NCBI GenBank assembly: GCA_945897655.1
Contig: CAMDHB010000105.1
Location: forward strand, 1 to 9,738
Reading direction: 5' to 3'
Origin: Pseudorhodobacter antarcticus
GTDB taxonomy: Bacteria; Pseudomonadota; Alphaproteobacteria; Rhodobacterales; Rhodobacteraceae
DNA: 9,738 nt
Shown piece by piece: positions 5,912-9,738 of the stretch. The position numbers and the translations under genes were made by a program. The number at the start of each line of letters is the position of its first letter. The stretch's first letter is position 1. The notes below the pieces were generated by a model. That model searched no databases. It worked only from the letters and a program-made list of their open reading frames with translations, and was not told where the DNA came from.

Positions 5912-6604
5912 ATGCGCCTGCGCGATACGTTCTTGAAGCCGATGCACCCCGAAGGATACCGCTTTGTCGGCATCTTTGCGGTCATCACGGTCGTGCTGTT
6001 CTGGGTCTGGGACCCGCTCGGTTGGGCAGGCGTCGTGCTGACAGTCTGGTGCTATTACTTTTTCCGCGATCCAAAGCGGTCGGTTCCCTTGGGCGACAGT
6101 CTGGTGGTCAGCCCGGCTGACGGCGTGGTGTCGCTGATCGAGGTGGTGGTGCCGCCGGTTGAATTGGGCATGGGGCCGCAGGCGTTGACGCGTGTGTCGG
6201 TGTTCATGTCGGTGTTCAATTGCCACGTTAACCGGATGCCGGTTGGGGGGCAGATTTCGGCTATCGCCTACCGTCCGGGCAAGTTTGTCAGCGCCAGTCT
6301 GGACAAGGCCAGCGTGGACAATGAGCGCAATTCGCTGTGCATTCAACTGCCTGACGGTCGCAAGCTGGCCGTGGTGCAGATTGCCGGGCTGGTCGCGCGG
6401 CGGATCATGTGTTGGGGCAAGGTGGGGCAGACCCTGCGCACGGGGGATCGGTTTGGCTTGATCCGCTTTGGCTCGCGTCTGGATGTCTATCTGCCGCCGG
6501 GGGTGGCCCCGATGGTGGCGCTGGGGCAAAGCATGGTCGCGGGTGAGACGGTGATTGCTGATCTGGCCTCAAACCTGCCCGCCCGGTTGGCGCGCGAGGA
6601 ATAG
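5912..6604 (+). CDS. psd: Phosphatidylserine decarboxylase (short proenzyme)
   Basis: A 230-residue pyruvoyl-dependent enzyme that converts phosphatidylserine to phosphatidylethanolamine at the inner membrane. Two hydrophobic segments span about 19-51. SPADG (67-71) and the His-containing NCHVNRMP (103-110) match the conserved acidic and histidine sites used for self-cleavage. The cleavage motif is GS at 187-188 in IRFGSRLDVYLP: backbone cleavage before Ser188 would give a long beta chain and a short alpha chain whose Ser becomes the pyruvoyl group. The protein is much shorter than the E. coli type but normal for the short alphaproteobacterial form. I chose ATG 5912 because CGGAG (5899-5903) lies eight bases upstream; GTG at 5903 in the same frame would add three residues but has a weaker RBS. 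The stop TAG directly abuts the pssA ATG, supporting one operon. Confidence 0.95.
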   Translation: MRLRDTFLKPMHPEGYRFVGIFAVITVVLFWVWDPLGWAGVVLTVWCYYFFRDPKRSVPLGDSLVVSPADGVVSLIEVVVPPVELGMGPQALTRVSVFMSVFNCHVNRMPVGGQISAIAYRPGKFVSASLDKASVDNERNSLCIQLPDGRKLAVVQIAGLVARRIMCWGKVGQTLRTGDRFGLIRFGSRLDVYLPPGVAPMVALGQSMVAGETVIADLASNLPARLAREE

Positions 6605-7378
6605 ATGACCGATCAGGCCCCCAAGGTGCGGTCCGAACTGGCGCTGGTGCAGTTGCTGCCCAATCTGATCACCATTTCGGCCATGTGCGCGGGGCTGACC
6701 GGAATCCGTTTTGCGATCAACGGGCAGTTTCAGGCGGCTGTGGCGATGATTCTGGTGGCCGCGGTGCTGGACGGGTTGGACGGCCGGGTGGCGCGACTGC
6801 TGCGCAGTGAAAGCGAGATTGGCGCGGAACTGGATTCGCTGGTCGATTTCGTGAATTTCGGCGTGGCCCCCGGCTTGGTGATTTACATGTGGGGCCTGCA
6901 TGAATTGCAAAGCGGCGGTTGGGTGGCCACGCTGATCTATTCGACCTGCTGCCTGCTGCGTCTGGCGCGGTTCAACATTGGCAATCGCAGCAATCTGGAC
7001 AAATCGAGTGGCGAAAAGCCTGCGGCGGCGAACTTCACGGGCGTCCCCTCGCCCGCCGGGGCGATATTGGCGATGTTGCCGGCCTATGTCGCCTTTATGT
7101 CGCCTGATCTGCCGGAATTGCCGCCGGGGTTGCTGGGCATCTATCTGGTGCTGATTGGCGGGTTGATGATCAGCCGGTTTCCCACCCCTTCGTTCAAATC
7201 GGTCAAGTTTTATGCCGAACATGCGCGCTATGTGATCTTGGGGTTTGTGGCACTGGTGGCGGCATTGCTGAGCTTCCCGTGGGAGACGATGGTGGTCATC
7301 TCACTCGGCTATGCCGGGATTCTGGTCCATGCGCTGTGGCAGTCGCGCAAGTTGCGCCGCCATAACGGCAGGACCTGA
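6605..7378 (+). CDS. pssA: CDP-diacylglycerol-serine O-phosphatidyltransferase
   Basis: A 257-residue integral membrane enzyme that makes phosphatidylserine from CDP-diacylglycerol and L-serine, the step before Psd. The CDP-alcohol phosphotransferase signature is complete: Asp56, then D59-G60-x2-A63-R64-x8-G73-x3-D77-x3-D81, giving the metal- and nucleotide-binding aspartates. Several hydrophobic segments lie on both sides, including about 17-37, 43-55, 83-98, and clusters from about 150 onward. Length and motif fit the small type II bacterial PssA rather than the phospholipase-D-like E. coli enzyme. ATG 6605 immediately follows the psd stop with zero spacer and uses GAGGAA (6596-6601) inside the psd end as RBS, so translational coupling is likely. 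A hairpin four bases after the stop probably ends the operon. Confidence 0.95.
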   Translation: MTDQAPKVRSELALVQLLPNLITISAMCAGLTGIRFAINGQFQAAVAMILVAAVLDGLDGRVARLLRSESEIGAELDSLVDFVNFGVAPGLVIYMWGLHELQSGGWVATLIYSTCCLLRLARFNIGNRSNLDKSSGEKPAAANFTGVPSPAGAILAMLPAYVAFMSPDLPELPPGLLGIYLVLIGGLMISRFPTPSFKSVKFYAEHARYVILGFVALVAALLSFPWETMVVISLGYAGILVHALWQSRKLRRHNGRT

Positions 7379-7381
7379 CGG

Positions 7382-7407
7382 ATCGGCCCTTGCCGTGCGG
7401 GCCCGAT
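7382..7407 (+). terminator. Hairpin after pssA
   Basis: ATCGGCCC (7382-7389) pairs with GGG-C-CCGAT (7399-7407): eight base pairs with one bulged C and a 9-base loop. It begins four bases after the pssA stop. The following bases (GTTCCTAG) have only a token T content, so it is a probable but not classical terminator of the psd-pssA unit. Confidence 0.5.
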
Positions 7408-7420
7408 GTTCCTAGCCTGA

Positions 7421-7438
7421 CCCGAAATATCGGGAGGG
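7421..7438 (+). promoter_or_regulatory. Ribosome binding site partly held in a small hairpin
   Basis: CCCGA (7421-7425) and TCGGG (7430-7434) form a perfect 5-bp stem with loop AATA. The 3' arm runs into the Shine-Dalgarno CGGGAGGG (7431-7438), covering its first bases, while AGGG remains free six bases before ATG 7445. The strong RBS decides the start of the oxidoreductase gene in favour of ATG 7445 over the in-frame TTG 7439, which it nearly touches. Confidence 0.4.
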
Positions 7439-7444
7439 TTGACG

Positions 7445-8428
7445 ATGAAAGCGATCAAGTGGGGTGTTCTGGGCGCGTCGAAATTCGCGCGGGAGCATAT
7501 GGCGCCGGCCATTCATGCGGCCAAGGGGGCCGAGTTTTATGCGCTGGCCACCTCGTCCCCCGACAAGGCTGTCGGGTTTCAGGATTTCTGCCCCGGATTG
7601 AAGGTTCATGCCACCTATGAGGCGCTGCTTGCCGACCCCGAGGTTGAGGCGGTCTACATCCCGCTGCCGAACCATCTGCACATCGAATGGACGCTTAAGG
7701 CGCTGGCGGCGGGCAAGCATGTGCTGACCGAAAAGCCGATTGCGATGGAGGCGGGCGAGATTGACACGCTGATCGCCGCCCGGGATGCATCGGGCAAGCT
7801 GGCGGCTGAGGCCTATATGATCGTGTTCCACCCGCAATGGCAGCGGGCCAAGGCACTGGTGGAACAGGGCGCGATTGGCCGGGTTCTGCATGTGGACGCC
7901 GCGTTTTCCTATGACAACCGCGCCGATACCGGCAACATCCGCAACCGGCCGGAAACCGGCGGCGGCGGGGTGCGGGATATCGGGGTTTACACCTATGGCT
8001 CGGTTCGGTTCGTGACCGGGGCGGAGCCTGTGGAATTGCAGGCCCGGCTTAAGATGGAAAACGGGGTGGACACCTGGGCCCATGTGACGGGCGAAATGGC
8101 GGGGCCGGGCGGGCAGTTCAGCTATTCCGCGATGACGTCGATGCGGTTGTTCCTGCGGCAAGAGGTGGTGTTTCAGGGCGAAAAGGGCATGATCCGGGTG
8201 GCCAATGCGCCGTTCAACGCGGGCGTGCATGATCAGGCGCAGGTCGAATTGCACCAGCCCGGGCAAAGCGTGACTATCGAACGCTATCCCGGCGTCAACC
8301 ACTACAAACTGCAGGTCGAGGCGTTCAGCCGGTCGGCCCGGACGGGTGAGGCCTATCATTGCCCCTTGGAGTTTGTGCGCGGCACGCAAGTGATGATTGA
8401 CCGGGTCTTTGCGGCGGCCCGCACCTGA
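7445..8428 (+). CDS. Gfo/Idh/MocA family NAD(P)-dependent oxidoreductase
   Basis: A 327-residue two-domain dehydrogenase of the Gfo/Idh/MocA family, whose members oxidise or reduce sugars, inositols and related polyols. The N-terminal Rossmann strand-turn is KWGVLGASKFA (5-15), and YIPLPNHLH (71-79) follows. TEKPIA (95-100) carries the conserved family Lys97. GGGGVRDIGVY (172-182) has Asp178 and Tyr182 where the family usually shows D-x-G-x-H/Y. The C-terminal half is the usual beta-sheet substrate domain, ending in an EAFSRSARTGE-type segment and a terminal helix. Length is typical and no signal peptide is seen. ATG 7445 is set by the RBS ending at 7438. The stop TGA abuts the TTG start of the next gene, a transferase-like protein, so a role in surface or glycoconjugate sugar metabolism is inferred; the substrate is not identifiable. 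Confidence 0.9.
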   Translation: MKAIKWGVLGASKFAREHMAPAIHAAKGAEFYALATSSPDKAVGFQDFCPGLKVHATYEALLADPEVEAVYIPLPNHLHIEWTLKALAAGKHVLTEKPIAMEAGEIDTLIAARDASGKLAAEAYMIVFHPQWQRAKALVEQGAIGRVLHVDAAFSYDNRADTGNIRNRPETGGGGVRDIGVYTYGSVRFVTGAEPVELQARLKMENGVDTWAHVTGEMAGPGGQFSYSAMTSMRLFLRQEVVFQGEKGMIRVANAPFNAGVHDQAQVELHQPGQSVTIERYPGVNHYKLQVEAFSRSARTGEAYHCPLEFVRGTQVMIDRVFAAART

Positions 8429-9391
8429 TTGGCCCGCGTTCGCCTGCATCTTCCGTCGCATATGATTGGCGACGACCCGTCAAAGGTGCCCTTCTTTTTC
8501 CGCCGTCTGTTGGCGGGGCTGGAGGGGCTGGGGGCGCGGACGGAAATTCTGGCCCGCAAGGTTGATATGCTGGAGGAGCCTGACCCGGCCGGACATTTCG
8601 ACTTTGTCCATAATGGCAGGGTGCCGCGTCTGCGCGCCCTGAACCTTGGCGTGGCCTATCTGCCGGGCTATTTCTATGTCGATCCCAAGGGCGTGAATTT
8701 TGAAAGCATGGTTGCGGATCAGGTCTTTGTACCCTCCCGCGTGCCGGTTGACCGGGCTGAGGGTTTCTTTCCCGATCTGCGCAAGACCTGGGTCGAGGGG
8801 CGGCGCAGCCGACATCCACAAAAGGATGAACGGCAGGACTTTGGCACGGGGCATCTGGCCATTTTTCTGCAGGACTGGTCCGATCCGGTGGAGCGTGCGC
8901 AGTGGATGGACAGCGAAACCATGGTGCGCACGGTGGTTGAGGGGGCAGGGGGGCGGCGTGTCGTGGTCAAACCGCATCCCCGCTACAAGGGGCGCGAGAC
9001 GCGGGCGATCCTGAAATATCTGCGCGGGTGCGGCGCGGATGTGAAGGTGACCGATGCCAATGTACATGACATCCTGCAGGGGGCGGCGGCGACGGTGTCG
9101 ATTTCATCCTCATTGGCGCTGGAGGGGATGTTGCACCGGGTGCCTGCGATCCTGTTTGGCCGGACGGACCTGCACCACTGTGCCACCACTGTGACCAAGC
9201 CGGGCGAGTGGCCTGCGGCACTGGAGGCGGCCTTGGCCACTGACTGGCCGTTTGAGAAGTATCTGCTGTGGTTCCTGCGCTGGCATAATGTCGACGCCAG
9301 CCGCCCGTTTTTGCCGCGCGTGCTGGACCGGATGCAGGCGCAGGGGGCTGATTTTGCAGCACTTGGCATCACACCGCCGGAAAAAGGCTGA
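8429..9391 (+). CDS. Uncharacterised transferase-like protein with KPHPR motif
   Basis: A 320-residue soluble protein that I do not recognise as a named enzyme. It opens with a beta strand (ARVRLHLPS) and a helix of the kind found in GT-B folds. The second half has VVVKPHPRYKG (178-188), then a strand with VSISSSLALEGML (223-235) and VPAILFGR (238-245). A KPHP motif followed by a Ser-rich loop and a Glu-bearing helix is the pattern of capsule-polysaccharide (KpsS/KpsC-like) and CDP-glycerol glycerophosphotransferase C-terminal domains, where it binds the nucleotide donor. The start is TTG 8429, directly after the oxidoreductase stop; starting at ATG 8462 would remove the first strand. Neither has a good RBS, which fits translational coupling. 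A sugar or polyol-phosphate transferase is inferred, not shown. Confidence 0.75.
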   Translation: MARVRLHLPSHMIGDDPSKVPFFFRRLLAGLEGLGARTEILARKVDMLEEPDPAGHFDFVHNGRVPRLRALNLGVAYLPGYFYVDPKGVNFESMVADQVFVPSRVPVDRAEGFFPDLRKTWVEGRRSRHPQKDERQDFGTGHLAIFLQDWSDPVERAQWMDSETMVRTVVEGAGGRRVVVKPHPRYKGRETRAILKYLRGCGADVKVTDANVHDILQGAAATVSISSSLALEGMLHRVPAILFGRTDLHHCATTVTKPGEWPAALEAALATDWPFEKYLLWFLRWHNVDASRPFLPRVLDRMQAQGADFAALGITPPEKG

Positions 9392-9453
9392 AACAGGGGT
9401 TCAAAGCCCGTCATTTCTTGTATGCTGCCCTGATTGTGAAGATGGAGATAGTG

Positions 9454-9738
9454 ATGGCCGACCCGAACACCCCGCACCACGCGCATGAGGGCGCACCGGA
9501 AAGCCTGTGGCTGCGGCTGTTATGGATGATCCTGATCGCGATGTTGTTGGGGCTGGTGCAGACCGTGTTGCAGGTGACGGCGCTGTTGCAGTTTATCCTG
9601 ATGGTGACCCGCAATGGCCGCCCCAACGTGGAAATCGCGTGGTTTGGCAAGCGTTTGGGCGATTGGTCGGCCAAGGCGATAAGGTATCAGACGGCAGCGG
9701 ATGACGAAAAACCCTGGCCCTGGACGCCACTTGACTAA
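9454..9738 (+). CDS. DUF4389 family small membrane protein
   Basis: A 94-residue protein matching the DUF4389 pattern I recall: a short polar N-terminus, W-L-R-L-L-W-M (18-24), a long hydrophobic stretch at about 22-51 that could be one or two membrane passes, then TRNGRPN (52-58), WFGKRLGDW (62-70), an IRYQT segment, and the terminal KPWPW. The function of the family is unknown. ATG 9454 is preferred because GGAG (9444-9447) lies six bases upstream; GTG 9451, ATG 9442 and TTG 9418 are in frame but lack a well-placed RBS. The gene is complete and its TAA is the last codon of the window. It lies 62 nt after the KPHPR protein on the same strand, so it may be in the same unit or have its own promoter. 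Confidence 0.85.
   Translation: MADPNTPHHAHEGAPESLWLRLLWMILIAMLLGLVQTVLQVTALLQFILMVTRNGRPNVEIAWFGKRLGDWSAKAIRYQTAADDEKPWPWTPLD

Noticed and set aside
7412..8461. 349-codon open frame on the minus strand opposite the oxidoreductase
   Set aside because: It is rich in Arg, His, Gln and Pro with no recognisable motif; the plus-strand product is a full-length Gfo/Idh/MocA protein with a good RBS.
9397..9426. GGG/CCC mini-hairpin and TTCAAA...TATGCT as terminator and promoter before the DUF4389 gene
   Set aside because: The stem is three base pairs and the -35/-10 spacing is only 15 bases; suggestive but not strong enough to annotate.
1..9738. Mobile elements, CRISPR, tRNA/rRNA genes or a defence island
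   Set aside because: No transposase, integrase, terminal repeats, spaced direct repeats or cloverleaf-like sequence seen; base composition and codon style look uniform across the genes.

Overview
The window looks like chromosome of a GC-rich alphaproteobacterium, most likely a Rhodobacterales member (Rhodobacter/Paracoccus/Roseobacter relatives). This rests on the strong G/C bias at third codon positions, a heat-shock sigma factor that reads like Rhodobacterales RpoH, the short alphaproteobacterial form of phosphatidylserine decarboxylase, and small proteins that fit DUF6476 and DUF4389. It carries eight complete, convincing genes plus one small membrane-protein gene at the right edge. I see no tRNA, rRNA, CRISPR array, insertion sequence or prophage. 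No stretch longer than about 180 bases lacks a gene.

Left block (1-3711), leftward: a small single-pass membrane protein (DUF6476-like), then an orphan hybrid histidine kinase with six predicted membrane segments and a C-terminal receiver, then an amidase-signature hydrolase. Gaps are 77 and 83 nt, so co-transcription is possible but not shown. At the extreme left edge an RBS followed by TTG may open another leftward gene that runs out of the window.

Middle block (3710-7378), rightward: an RluD-type 23S rRNA pseudouridine synthase, rpoH, psd and pssA. The pseudouridine synthase and the DUF6476 gene are divergent, and their ATG codons overlap inside one palindromic CATG, so neither has a private upstream region. 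The rpoH upstream region is the most signal-dense non-coding part: a terminator-like hairpin from the previous gene, two short dyads, a TGATCC element resembling the Rhodobacter sigma-E -35, a CTTGAA element resembling a heat-shock -35, and a hairpin just before the Shine-Dalgarno. Psd and PssA are consecutive enzymes of phosphatidylethanolamine synthesis (CDP-diacylglycerol + serine to phosphatidylserine to phosphatidylethanolamine), and their genes abut with no spacer.

Right block (7379-9738), rightward: after a hairpin behind pssA comes a Gfo/Idh/MocA-type NAD(P)-dependent oxidoreductase. It abuts (TGA then TTG) a poorly characterised protein with a KPHPR motif that resembles GT-B or capsule-type transferases. 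The pair suggests surface-sugar or glycoconjugate metabolism, but no substrate can be read from the sequence. A 94-residue DUF4389 membrane protein closes the window exactly at its stop codon.

Most of this is housekeeping and envelope biology. I did not find a defence system or other clearly new machine. The points most worth following up are the CATG-overlapping divergent starts, the layered rpoH control region, the uncharacterised oxidoreductase/KPHPR pair, and the orphan kinase with an unrecognised membrane sensor.
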